Below are positions 47,353-58,049 of a DNA stretch of 64,000 bases, in pieces. The translations under genes and the position numbers were made by a program. Position 1 is the stretch's first letter; each line of letters begins with the position of its first letter. This DNA comes from Gymnorhina tibicen (lineage: Eukaryota; Chordata; Aves; Passeriformes; Artamidae). The stretch lies in contig VXAZ01007517.1 in the NCBI GenBank assembly GCA_013399875.1, positions 992,001-1,056,000 on the forward strand, written 5' to 3'. The notes below the pieces were generated by a model. It made no database searches. It worked only from the letters and a program-made list of their open reading frames with translations, and was not told the origin of the DNA.

Positions 47353-50300
47353 TGATTCTGGGCAAGATCTTTACTCATCAGTACACTATGCAAAGAATGG
47401 AAATCACCATGACTAACTGGGAATGATTTCAGCAAACTGAAGTCCCTCAGGATCTCTGGTTTGTGAGAGAAGGTAGTAGAGTACAAGTCTGGCCACAATC
47501 TGAAATTTAGGTCCAATACACTGACTCAATGCCATTTTATACAAAATTTGGGCATGACTACAAACTACACTGCCCTTTTCTTTGATTATAGATGCATTGA
47601 AATTCTCTGTTAAGGGGAAAAAACCCAAACATATGAGAATCTGCTGAGGTGATATAATTTCAATTCACTTCTAGTGAAACTCCACTGACGGGACAAATGT
47701 CACCAAGACATTTACCCTAAATCCCTGACTTTCCAGAAACTCAACTTCACACAGCCTTGGGAGCAGTTCAGCGTTACTTTTTAAGATACATGTAAGATAA
47801 AATTAATGTGGTGGGAAACACTACCTACATATGATTTCCCAAGTAGACAGATAATAAACAACACAGTGAAACAGGAACCACCAGAGAAGTTTGCTCAAAT
47901 AGAGAATTGGAAGTTGTTAACACAGAGATTCTGAAAATGGGCAGTTTTGGCCTCTGGAGAGACTTTTGTCAGTCTGTGTGGCCCTTGGAATATTTTCATC
48001 CAAGAGGAGTTCCCTTGGATGAGATCCTTGGAAAATATTTCCCTTTGATCTCTGGTGTATTACTCCTCTTTTGCAGCCAGCCAAAGTTTAAAACTAACTT
48101 GACTCCCCTTTGACTGATACAACTTCTGCAGTCAGATAGAGAATTAGTATAGCAGGGATCAGAAAGACCCCAAGAAGCACTGCAAATAATCAAAACACTG
48201 CTCATGTTGAGCAGTGGTAAAATGAAAATTTTGGATATGTCCGGAAGAGACTTGTCTCATCAGCACCAGATGCTTAGACAGACATGGGCTATGGAGAGAA
48301 TCATAAACTAGTGGAGGACTCACAGTTGTACAGAAGACAATGCAACCAGATCAACTCATACCACCTGGGAATCTGGGCTCTGAAGACTGAAGTCATAACA
48401 ATAGAACTAAAAATAAGTTCCCACAAACTGGCCCACTCGTCAGCACTGTATCTTGCCTTAGTGAAGCTGGAGATCTGCTACTAATACAGGCTTCTCTGCC
48501 CTAAATCATTTATTTTGGCAGCTCATAAAATATGGAAACTCTAACACTCAATATTCCCCACTCTCTCATGATTACTGTTCAGGGACAGACTCTTTATATC
48601 AAACAGAAACTTAAAGATTGTGGCATGTTATCAAAACCATAATGAAATCTTGTGCAAGCACAGTAATCAGAGAGGGCTATTTGTCAAGACATACTGTAGA
48701 GAAAAACAAAATCCCACAGTAGAAACAGGAGTGCTTGCTCTGCCGAGAGACACTGTGAAAATGAAATGAAGCTCTTTTTTCCTCCTCTTTAATCAAAACT
48801 CAGTATGAAAACAAAAACCTTACCAAATAACTTTTGCTGATAAAAAAAATGTTGGCTGGAAAGGAGCAGTGCGTAATTTATACAGAAATAACATTAAAAG
48901 GGGGATTGTTCACATAGATATTTCTGAGTGTGTGATCAAAAATTTTGGCCCTGGGGGGAGCTCATGTTACTGCCACTACTGGGTTGAGGCTGGATTTTAC
49001 TCTCTCTGTGAGACAGTCAAAACCTGGGAAGTTGCTCAGGGAACGAAGGTGTGGGCAGATCTGATATTACTTAGGAAGTCCCTGGTGAGGGCATGCCTGT
49101 GTTTTGACCCCACCTGCTGTGGGAGGTTACAGTTCTATCCACAAAATATCTGTAGAGGTTTAAACCTGACTCATTGCTTAATGAAGAGAAGTGCTGGAGG
49201 GGGAGTTACGTGCTCTGGGATCTCCTTCTGGCTGTGCTATTGATTTGCGAGCCAGAGGCCTACTCAGTAAATCAGGGATAACATTATTAAGTTACTTAAA
49301 TGGACTGTTGGGATGTTAATTACCCAGCACATTTGCAGTCAGTCTGCCCTTCTGAAAATTAAGCCACTTGGCTGTCTAAATGATGCTTAACTCTGAGTGC
49401 AGAGATCAAATGCTTCAGCTTAAATGTCCCCATTCTCAGCTCCACAGGCTTTCATAGTACCATCATATTTTCAACTATCCCATTTCTAGAAGAGGAGGGC
49501 ATGGTTAGGTCAGGATTATGTTTCAACCAGAGATCTGTAAGGAAGATCTTAAAAGAAACAGTGCTATCTAGTGTTATTGTTTGCACAGTTGCACGAGCAC
49601 TGAATTACTGAATGTGTATGTAAATGCTGATGAGTACGGAGCAGAAAGGGTGAGTGGCTACAGGGGTATAACAGAATACTTTATTTTTCATCATATATAC
49701 AATCTATCATTGTTGCAGAGCTATGCAAGGTTAGTACCTGTCAACAAGACAGCTGGAGGCCTCTTTTTTGCTGATAAATGTTGAGTGCAGCTGTGCTTGG
49801 CACATGCTTAGGCTGTAAACAGGAGCCATGGCTTTAAACATCACTCTGATTTTTCCACCCCTGCTAATTGCTGCTTCCACTTCCTTAGGTGTGGTACCCA
49901 GGTGACATCCTGAAATCTATTAAAACACAGAGAACAAATTAGCTCCTAGAACTGCCTGGCCTTTTTGGCATCTCAATTCATTAATTCATCTGTACCAGCT
50001 GAAAGAATTATAAGTCCTTAATTTTAGTTACACTTAGACCCTCAGAAGCTGCTTCATTGATGGATAACCACAGACAGAGTTGGTGTCTTCATGTTCTTCA
50101 GAGCAACACACACCTTTTGCAGCAGCCCACACTCCAGTGAAGGAGTGGATGTGATGATTGCCTAGGATGGCTTGATGGTCTCATTGTCAGGGCACTTGCC
50201 AGAGTTGCAGTTACATTATCTATAAGCTAAATAATTCTTGACAGCAGGACTCCTATTTCTTGGATTTCATGATGATATGGAAAAGGTGACAGATGGAACT

Positions 50301-50948
50301 AGACCCTCCTGGTTCCAAGAGGTGTGCATCATAGGAAGAAAACAATCACAAATCGAATGAAGTACTTAGTATTTTCTATTTGTCCCTGCCCCACAACACC
50401 CTTGTACTTTTGCCACATTTAACTACATGAACAAGAGTAGTCTAAAATATTTACATGAAAAGAGAAAAATGTAAGACTAAATTCAAGATAATGTAGGACA
50501 TCAGGTATCAGACAGAATCCACATCTTAAATTCAGAACACTGTGGACAGCAAATCAGGAAAGGTCTTCACCTTCAATCTTCTATCAAAAAAATGTAAAGA
50601 TTAATAGCTAGCAAAAAGGAGCAGAAGAAAAGGTAAGTAGACAAAAACATCATGACTTTCCTACAGAACTTTCAAAGTGAGACAGCTAGGAACATCCTCC
50701 TGACTCATTGTCCTAAATCCATATCTGTAATCTTTTCCTTGATAAATCTTTTATTTGGTGTACTTTTCTCCACAGTAAAGTCTATGGCCAGCAGTGCTGT
50801 TTCTTCATATCAGCTCCTGATTTTACTTTTCTGCCAGTTGTACAAACCTTCATGGCTTATTTCATGTCTTGTTTTGTCTCCATCTGTCACTCTGGATGCC
50901 TTACCAAAGAGCAACACTGCTTTAAGCCAGAATTCTAAAGGCAATTTA
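47353..50948. other. Gene-free single-copy DNA
   Basis: No gene or classified repeat. 49,240-49,450 is complex, with homeodomain-like sites (TTAATTAC at 49,316-49,323). Open frames up to 124 codons (48,869-49,243) show no recognisable motif. Confidence 0.5.
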
Positions 50949-50953
50949 TCTAC
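50949..50953 (+). repeat. Target-site duplication (TCTAC), left copy
   Basis: Matches the right copy at 52,095-52,099 exactly and flanks the LTR at 50,954-52,094. Confidence 0.88.
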
Positions 50954-51230
50954 TGTCTTGGTTTGAAAGACAGGTGTCTACTAAGGAAGGCAGGAGCCTC
51001 CCTTGGAATGGAAAATGTAACCCCCTTTCCTCCGGATTATTATAATTTTGGAATTAAGGGGGCTTTTAGGCAAAGGTATGAGAAATAGGAATAACAGTTC
51101 TTTACTTATATATATATAACAAGGCAAACAAACAGCAATAACTATGTCAGTAACACCAAACAGAACCAGAACCCAGTGACCCCTTCCCGGCTGTCAGACC
51201 CTGTCCCCTTGGGTGCAGTGACGCTCACGG

Positions 51231-51245
51231 CCGGCAGGGGGCGCT
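51231..51245 (+). promoter_or_regulatory. CTCF-like motif 1 in LTR
   Basis: CCGGCAGGGGGCGCT matches the CTCF core CCASYAGRKGGCRSY at 14 of 15 positions (G for A at position 3). It lies within the GC-rich part of the LTR, on the plus strand, antisense to the LTR. Confidence 0.6.
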
Positions 51246-51289
51246 GGCGGCTCCCGCTGAGCAGGGCGGGTGCGATGGTTCCCCCCGCG

Positions 51290-51304
51290 CCTGCAGGGGG
51301 CGCT
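51290..51304 (+). promoter_or_regulatory. CTCF-like motif 2 in LTR
   Basis: CCTGCAGGGGGCGCT matches the CTCF core at 14 of 15 positions (T for A at position 3). It is 59 bp downstream of motif 1 in the same orientation, so the LTR carries a tandem pair. Confidence 0.6.
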
Positions 51305-51369
51305 GTGGGGCGAGCTCGGGGAGCACGCGGCAATGGCGGCTGGGCCGGGCCGGGAAGGGGTGGGAGAAA

Positions 51370-51421
51370 GGCTTCACAAACCCCCTGGGCGTCTGATCCT
51401 GGCTTCACAAACCCCCTGGGC
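51370..51421 (+). repeat. 21-bp direct repeat in LTR
   Basis: Two perfect copies of a 21-bp unit starting GGCTTCACAAA and ending CCCCCTGGGC at 51,370-51,390 and 51,401-51,421, separated by 10 bp. Tandem repeats of this type are common in U3 enhancer regions of retroviral LTRs. Confidence 0.92.
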
Positions 51422-52094
51422 AGGACTCTCGGGAAACAGCAGGCTGGAACAGCAGGGATGAACACAAAATCCTGGGTGGTAGAGGAGAGGCATCGAGCTC
51501 CGGAGCTGCAGCAGGAAACTCCAGGATGTCAGGGCAGGCAGGGGGTGCGGCGCTACAGGGCATCGAAGGCTCGGAGCAGCAGCAAAGGAACGGCGGGGGC
51601 AGGGCAGCTACAGCCTGGCTCCTGGCAGAGCAGGGAAAAGCAGGCTTGGGGTCCCGGGGCCCCCTGAGGCACTGGAGCAGATGGTGAAAGGGTCCCTCTT
51701 TTAGTGAGGTAGGGTGTTAAATAGGGTCCCAGGGCAAACAGCTGCTCCAACCAGCAGGCTCCACTCACGGTAGAAGGAGGGAAGGAGAAGGCAGGACCCC
51801 GCAGCAACGCCGAATTCCCCCCACCACCACTGCAGCCTCTCACTCCACTCTGGAACACCAGGAGAACAAAGAGGGCTAGGCACTGTACCCAACCCTTTTT
51901 CACAGTTCAAATCTCGTGGCATCTCTGCCCCCACATAAGAAAAACCCCAGGTAAAAGAGAACAGCTGGACCCCTCCCCCTGTGGCCAGGTCTTTTTGTCT
52001 CTCTTAAGTACTCAGCAATTTATCCCTTAGCATGGGGAAAAATTCTTTAAGAGGAAAAGAAAAGAACAAAAAAAGAACTCCTAAAACCCCAACA

Positions 52095-52099
52095 TCTAC
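52095..52099 (+). repeat. Target-site duplication (TCTAC), right copy
   Basis: Right flank of the minus-strand solo LTR; identical to 50,949-50,953. Confidence 0.88.
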
Positions 52100-55000
52100 A
52101 ATGACAAAATTAGAGGTGAGACTGAAAGGTAAATAGAGCTTTACTGTTGTTTGGGTTTTGATTTTTTTAAAGCGTTTGATTCACGTATATGTTAATCAAA
52201 GCTCTAGGACTTGTTACAATGCTTTTTCCATATATCCCAGGGATGCACCTAGGAGGGCTTCGAGGTAAGTTGTGAACTCATTCTGCCTGACACCTATACC
52301 AGCTCCAAGTGAAGCAGATGCAGATTCAGCAGGCAGCTACAACTAGTGCTGCTGATTTGGAGCTGAATTAAACTGTTCAGCTGGCTTGAATCACCCACAG
52401 AGGCACTCGTGAGACTTGTTTGGCCCGCTGTAGGTATCCACAGCATAAGTATCAGCATCTGAGTCAACCTTCTACACTGTTTTTACAATCACTGGAGAGA
52501 TACAATCTCCCTTTGGAGATCTTTTCTTTCTCAACTGAATGCAAAGAAAGCCTGTGCAAATCTATGTCCGATTTTCCAGACTCAGATAACGGTTTCTGAA
52601 TGTGGATATGAATGTATCTGGCATCAAATGATTACACAGCTGGACCTCCATTTATAAACCTTCTGCTCAGAGCAGTAATCTGCTGATGGCAAACTAGAAA
52701 ATGCTGTAATAGTGGCAGTTTCCATCACCCATGGTGGTTATGGTGCACTTTCTAGCAGTGCACTCTTCCTGCTGTGTGGTGAATGGATATTATATCACCA
52801 CTTTATTAACAATATGTGATACATAAAAGTTACTTAATGCTTAGGTGTATTAAAACTGCAATTAAATTTCCATACTATTCAGCAACTCTCAGAGAAACCA
52901 TTTTAAAAGATGTACAGATTTATCTCTGCAAATAATTAAATTATTTCCTCCAGTGATGCCCACTGAAATATAAATCTGGAAGTATTATTTCCTTTAAAAC
53001 TTTCCTTCATAGTGTTTTATTGATCTCTTTTTTGTCACTGCACCACTATGAAACATCTGTGTTTTTCCTTCAGCTCACCATCAGTTCCCATTTGAAAAGT
53101 CTGTAAATTCTGTGCTCCTCTAAAATCTATTGATAATTGATTCCAGGAGTGTGTGTCCACAGCAAACTGTGTAGCTGCAGTTCCACTTCATTTAACAATA
53201 TACAGTTCTTTGTTAGGTAGAGATCAAAGAATATAATTTTATTAAGTTTTATTTGCCAGATTGGAAAAGAATGGGCTTTATTTTAAAAAAAAAGGGCAGG
53301 CCAAGTGTTGTTCTAATAGAATATAGAGTGCAAAAGGAGGTAAAACAAAACTAAAAGCAATTCATATATATCTCAAAGCAATTTTCAATCAACAACAGCC
53401 TTAATATATACTGCGTTCAAAATATTTTTTACCATTCCTATAAAAAAGTGTCATTACCAAACAATAGTAAGGGAGAAAAAGTCTTGGGAAATGCAGACTT
53501 AAACAAGTATTTGCTACAATGTGTAGCTCAGGAAAAGAAGAGTTGGATGGAAAATAAAGAGGGAGGTTATGTTTTATTCTGTGTTATGCTTCCATGCCTC
53601 TGACTTCATGCATTTGAACAACTTTGAATCAAAGTGACTTTGTGACTATCAGAACTACCAATTAGCATGTGTAAGTGTCTGCAGGATCAGGTCTTGCCTG
53701 TGTAGAGGATGCCTAAAGTCTGGGAGCAGGGAAATACCTGATGCCTCAAGCACAATGCAGGACATCACTTTTTGTAAACACGTGGTCCTTGTACACCTAA
53801 GTCAGGTGATACCGCAGTGGCACTGGGTTCAGAATGCTCTGAACCATCCTGAAGGGCTTCTCTGGCTGAAATGTCCCAATTTTGGTTGTTTTTTTTTTTT
53901 TTTTAATTAAGAGAAAACATTTCCACAATTGTTTAAAGCTCTTTACTGAAAGTGTTTGAAAAACAGTTGAGATGAAGAATAGATGAAATAGAAAAATCAA
54001 GACAGGATGTCCTGGAATGTAGCTGCCAATAGCAGCTTTCTTTTGGAATGGAGAACTTCTCATCTTTTCTTTGGTACTTTATTGCTTCTGTTTTAGGTTT
54101 TGGGAGGCCTGGGTATTGTTTCTGCTTGAAAGCTTGGTAAAGATAAAAAGCAGAGTCCAGCCTTTCTTCACTGTAAATTAAGTGGTTTTGGAATGTGCAA
54201 TCATCTTAAAAATTTGACACTGATGTGTGCTATGGAACAGCTTAAATAATTTTGGATATTGACTCCAGTAAAGTTTATTTACCTAGGTTATTATTCTGAG
54301 TGACAAAACAGCAAAGTCCCTGATACTCATTTATTTTATAAAGTCAATTTTTTAGTTCTGGTTTCCTTAGGATGAGGTTCATGTTCAGAGTGTGTAGAGT
54401 TAAAAAATGGGACTAATTATGTACAATGGGGCGTTACAATTAGAGCAGATTACATCTGCTTGCCCAAGAGTTTTAAAACAAACAAACAACAACAAAAAAA
54501 GCAAATAACTAAATAAATCCCGACAAAGTGCAAGTGGTTGGACAACAAATCGTTTTTTGCAATTTTGTGTTGAAAATTCTAAGCAATATGAAGAAAATAC
54601 ACACTTTGAAATGATAATTTTGACGTTTTACATTTCTTCGTATTGAAATGACTTCTTAAGCCATTTTTCAAATATTCCAAAATTCAAGATCTGAATGATT
54701 ATTCAATTTTATCTAAACAAAGTGTTCAAAATGACATATGAAAGAATGATTCTTTAATTGTTTGGGGTTTTTTTAATCTAAGAAATATTCCCTTTTCGGA
54801 TGGAAAAATATCCAAGAAGAGGAATTTCCTTACATTCTTTTCACAGACCTCTAACCTCTTTACAAAACTCAAAGTGAACATCAAAGTCAAGACCAATAAA
54901 TTGTTTTACGAAATGTGCTGTGAAAACACAAAAATGATGTTAACTTTGTTATTAATAGCACTGTGCCAGGATGAAAACTGTTTCATTTAATGCCCAGCAA

Positions 55001-55496
55001 AAGTAGTTTTTTTGTTTATTCCCCAGCATCATGAAGAAAAGACAGGTTTTATTTTCTTTTATTTAATTTTTCTTTCAGACTTATTTTAAGCAGAATGTTA
55101 AGATACCTGGTTTTGGAGCATGTTTAACATCTCTATCTAATGTTAGTATTTTCCATGTAACTTGCTTTTATTTTTCTCAATAAAATTGGTAGAACAACAG
55201 GACTATTTTGCCAAAACTGGAGATAACCACACTTTATTAAATTAAGTAAGTTTGAGTATTGCTAATTAATGTAAGTAATCATATTTGACATGTTCTATTG
55301 CAATATTGTTTGAGTGTCTCTCAGGCTAATTTTTGCAGTATTCTTTGGGGTCTTTTGAGCAAAATAAACTGAGAAACAGAAGTCTGGATTAATTCCGCTT
55401 CATTTTAGAAATTTAACTTGGAGCACTTATGGTGTGTATGCTTTAGGATCACAGTTTCCCTGAGTTCTCTCTGTAGCCAAAGAAGACAGACAGGAG

Positions 55497-55511
55497 CCAC
55501 CAGAGGGAGGT
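55497..55511 (+). promoter_or_regulatory. CTCF-like motif
   Basis: CCACCAGAGGGAGGT matches the CTCF core at 14 of 15 positions; the mismatch is A for the usually important C at position 12, so this is weaker than the others. Plus orientation. Confidence 0.4.
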
Positions 55512-55770
55512 TGAGCCGATAGAAGGCTTATACCAAAGTAGCATACGAAACAGAAGGTGTTTCTGGAAGGGAATATAGACGAAGAAAAGAACAAGTAAGA
55601 GGGAAAAAAAAAGGAAAAAAAAAAAGAAACACACCAAAAATTGACATTATTTTGTGATATAAATCTTTGGTGTATGTGAAGTTTGATCATCGTGTCCATA
55701 TTTCCTCATCTCTAAGAGATTATAGCAACCTGGTGAGAGAGAGAGAAGGAAGATAAAGATGGGCACTACT

Positions 55771-55801
55771 ACTTCAGTAGTTCCACTGAAGTGGAACTAC
55801 T
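55771..55801. repeat. Nested palindrome, 12-bp arms
   Basis: AGTAGTTCCACT and AGTGGAACTACT are perfect reverse complements with a 2-bp spacer (55,776-55,801). An overlapping second inverted repeat, ACTTCAGT (55,771-55,778) and ACTGAAGT (55,785-55,792), shares bases with it, so two alternative hairpins are possible. Confidence 0.92.
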
Positions 55802-57429
55802 TCCACCAAAAACACATGAAATTTGGCTTAAGAGTCTTCAGTCTTAAGGAAGACCTTGTAGAAATGTGTACAATTATGTCCCTCAAAGAAATTAAACTTG
55901 AAGGAGATGGTCACCGTGCCACATTTTTTTCAAGAGGGGATTTTACCAAATGAAATAAACCCATGGCAGACTTGAAAGAAATGTGGGGGTATGTAACAGT
56001 AAGAAATAAAATGGCAGAACTCATTGCAATGGGATGCAGGAGCAGGTTCAGGGAGATCAGGCACACTCATGGCATAGAAATAATTCAAAGCCTGCTATCA
56101 GATATGGGGCTCTGGACAGTCTGGATGTTTGGCCTGACCCACTCTTATCCTCCTTGATTGGTTTTTCTGAATAGGTTTCTGTGGCCCACCAGTGAAGGGC
56201 ATAGGAAGCTTTAACTCTGGCTGGTCATGTCAGTAATGTTTCTAAAGGTGATGTGAAGGTCTTAAAGCTCTGCCTTGCCTCACTTAGAAAATCTGTGGTG
56301 CAGCAGGGCAACTCACTCCAAGTCTATAGCTAGCAACCAAAGACATCCATCATGTCTAAACAACTTTTTTTTTTAACTTACACAGCTTTTTTCTGGAGTT
56401 CAAACAATTATTCACAGCCTGGAAAGGGCATCTGCAGTCACTTGGAGGATTTGGTCTCCTGCATGGCCATATGAGACACTTCAGTCAACTTGTGGGCACA
56501 AACATAATTACTGAATTTCATGTGTGTATATCTATGTTATCATATTCTTTCACTGTGAAAGCAGTAACTACTGTATGTGGTAAAATGATATATTGTTGTC
56601 CGCAAAATGTCTTTGGCAACAGGATGTTCACTAGCCTTGGAATTTTGCCTTGTATAAATATTTTAATCTACTCCATGTAGGCATATTTTGGCTGCAAAAT
56701 AAAGGGTTTTGGAGATTAATATATCCAAGCTCAGTTCTGCTTATACATCCTACATACATCAAGGTTTTATTGAACTCTGCATCTAGAAACTTTGCATAGC
56801 AGCTGTTTTGGTTTTTTTTTCCTTTTGCCTGCTTTACTCAAAGGGGGATTATGACTATATCCTATTTTTATACTGTACAAATGTAGTAATTTAATCTACA
56901 GATACATTTTCATTCTTCAGATGTAACCTATATAAAACACGTTCAAATTTATGGTCATTGCTTTTCCTGTAAAGAATATTATTGGCCTCTTTTCAAAAAT
57001 CCACATTTTCCCAAGGACTGTCCAAATAGCTATTTATCAATGAATAACAAATATAACAATTATTTGACAGTATCAAGTACCTTTCAGCTGAGTACCTCAA
57101 TGCTGTTTCAACTATTTATTCATCCTCACCATGCCCTAGGGAGATATCTTTCACAGGTTTGTTTTATTGGCACAGCAACTGGGTCTCAGGGAAGTTGCAT
57201 GCCTGGTTTCAAGTCTGGGAGTCCATCAGTGGAGCTGTGGGTTCTCTTGCTGGTTAAACTTCTTCAAGAAGTAATGTAAAGGAAGGCTGAGATGGTTGTT
57301 CTTCCCAGCTGCACTTTGCCATTTCTTTGTCAAGCGAAATTTATACATATACCTAAGTATACACCTGCATCTCATGCAACCATTTAACCACATTTTGTGG
57401 GTTATCTTTCTGCTGCACTGCAAGTGATG

Positions 57430-57434
57430 CTGGC
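57430..57434 (+). repeat. Target-site duplication (CTGGC), left copy
   Basis: Matches the copy at 58,045-58,049 and flanks the plus-strand solo LTR. Confidence 0.88.
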
Positions 57435-58044
57435 TGTCCTGGGTTACAGTGTATTCTATTACCATGAGCTGTTGAGACCAGGTGTAGCAATGGTTCTTGC
57501 CTCCTCCCTCCGGACTATCTCCTGTTAATGGCCCCATCAGTGCCTTGCCCCATGACTCACCATCCCATTGTGAGATGCTCTGCCCAGGGGGAAGGAGCCA
57601 AGCATTCCCACCTGGATAAAAATCTAGGGTCTGGAACGGCACAAGCAGCCTTACCTACTGGGATCCCAGAGCACAAGAACTACACAACCACCACTGGACT
57701 TTCTGAGGAGGACCAGACCTTTTCTACAAGATCACCGCTTCAACAGAACCACTTCAAAGAGAACTGCAGCCATCAACGAATCGGACTGCTACCAACACCC
57801 TGCCCGGCAGGGTGCCAGGTTGTACGCCTGACTCTGTCAGGTTAAACTAGTTTCTCTGTACTATTGCTTTGTTATATATATATATATATGTTAGAAAAAA
57901 ACTGTTATTCCTATTCCTCATATCTTTGCCTGAAAGCCCCTTAATTTCAAACTTGTAATAATTCGGAGGGAAGGGGATTGTATTTTCCATTCCAAGGGGG
58001 GCTCCTGCCTTCCTTAGCAGACACCTGTCTTTCAAACCAAGACA
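57435..58044 (+). mobile_element. Solo retroviral LTR, 610 bp, plus strand
   Basis: A complete solo LTR of an endogenous retrovirus. It begins TGTCCTGGGTTACAG, ends CAAACCAAGACA, and is flanked by the perfect 5-bp duplication CTGGC. A TATA-like GGATAAAAAT lies at 57,614-57,623, so U3 would end shortly after. The last 144 bp (57,901-58,044) align with the 3' end of the other LTR (50,954-51,098 reversed) with about 14 differences by eye; the upstream part is unrelated. A (TA)n run lies at 57,873-57,889. A minus-strand 113-codon frame and others here are meaningless. A 5-bp duplication fits ERVL-type or some ERV1-type elements. I recognise it from songbird genomes by recall only. Confidence 0.92.
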
Positions 58045-58049
58045 CTGGC
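58045..58049 (+). repeat. Target-site duplication (CTGGC), right copy
   Basis: Right flank of the plus-strand solo LTR; identical to 57,430-57,434. Confidence 0.88.

Larger units (their letters stand above)
50954..52094 (-). mobile_element. Solo retroviral LTR, 1,141 bp, minus strand
   Basis: This is a complete solo long terminal repeat of an endogenous retrovirus. Read on the minus strand it begins TGTTGGGGTTTTAGG and ends CAAACCAAGACA, giving the canonical TG...CA ends. It is flanked by a perfect 5-bp target-site duplication, TCTAC, at 50,949-50,953 and 52,095-52,099. No retroviral genes lie nearby, so it is a product of LTR-LTR recombination. A TATA-like TATTTAA lies on the minus strand at 51,717-51,723, and an AGTAAA poly(A)-signal variant at 51,101-51,106. 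Its middle (51,180-51,660) is GC- and CpG-rich, holds a 21-bp direct repeat and two CTCF-like motifs, and makes spurious frames of up to 163 codons. I recognise the 3' end from songbird genomes. Confidence 0.92.
52100..57429. other. Gene-free DNA between the two LTRs
   Basis: No gene or classified transposon. Contains an A-run of about 9 (53,285), a T-run of about 18 (53,887-53,904), an ACAA-rich stretch (54,476-54,500), an A-rich tract (55,600-55,628), a CTCF-like motif (55,497-55,511), and a palindrome (55,776-55,801). 55,700-56,160 has two 64-codon frames of unfamiliar sequence. The LTRs on either side have opposite orientation and different target duplications, so they are independent insertions, not the two ends of one provirus. 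Confidence 0.5.

Noticed and set aside
51176..51667. 163-codon open frame
   Set aside because: Lies in the GC-rich middle of a solo LTR, has no known motif, and other frames on both strands are equally open.
55963..56157. 64-codon frame beginning MADLKEMWGY
   Set aside because: Looks protein-like, but is short, has no splice context and no recognisable family.
50954..58044. The two LTRs as ends of one provirus
   Set aside because: Opposite orientation, different lengths, different target duplications, and no retroviral genes between them.
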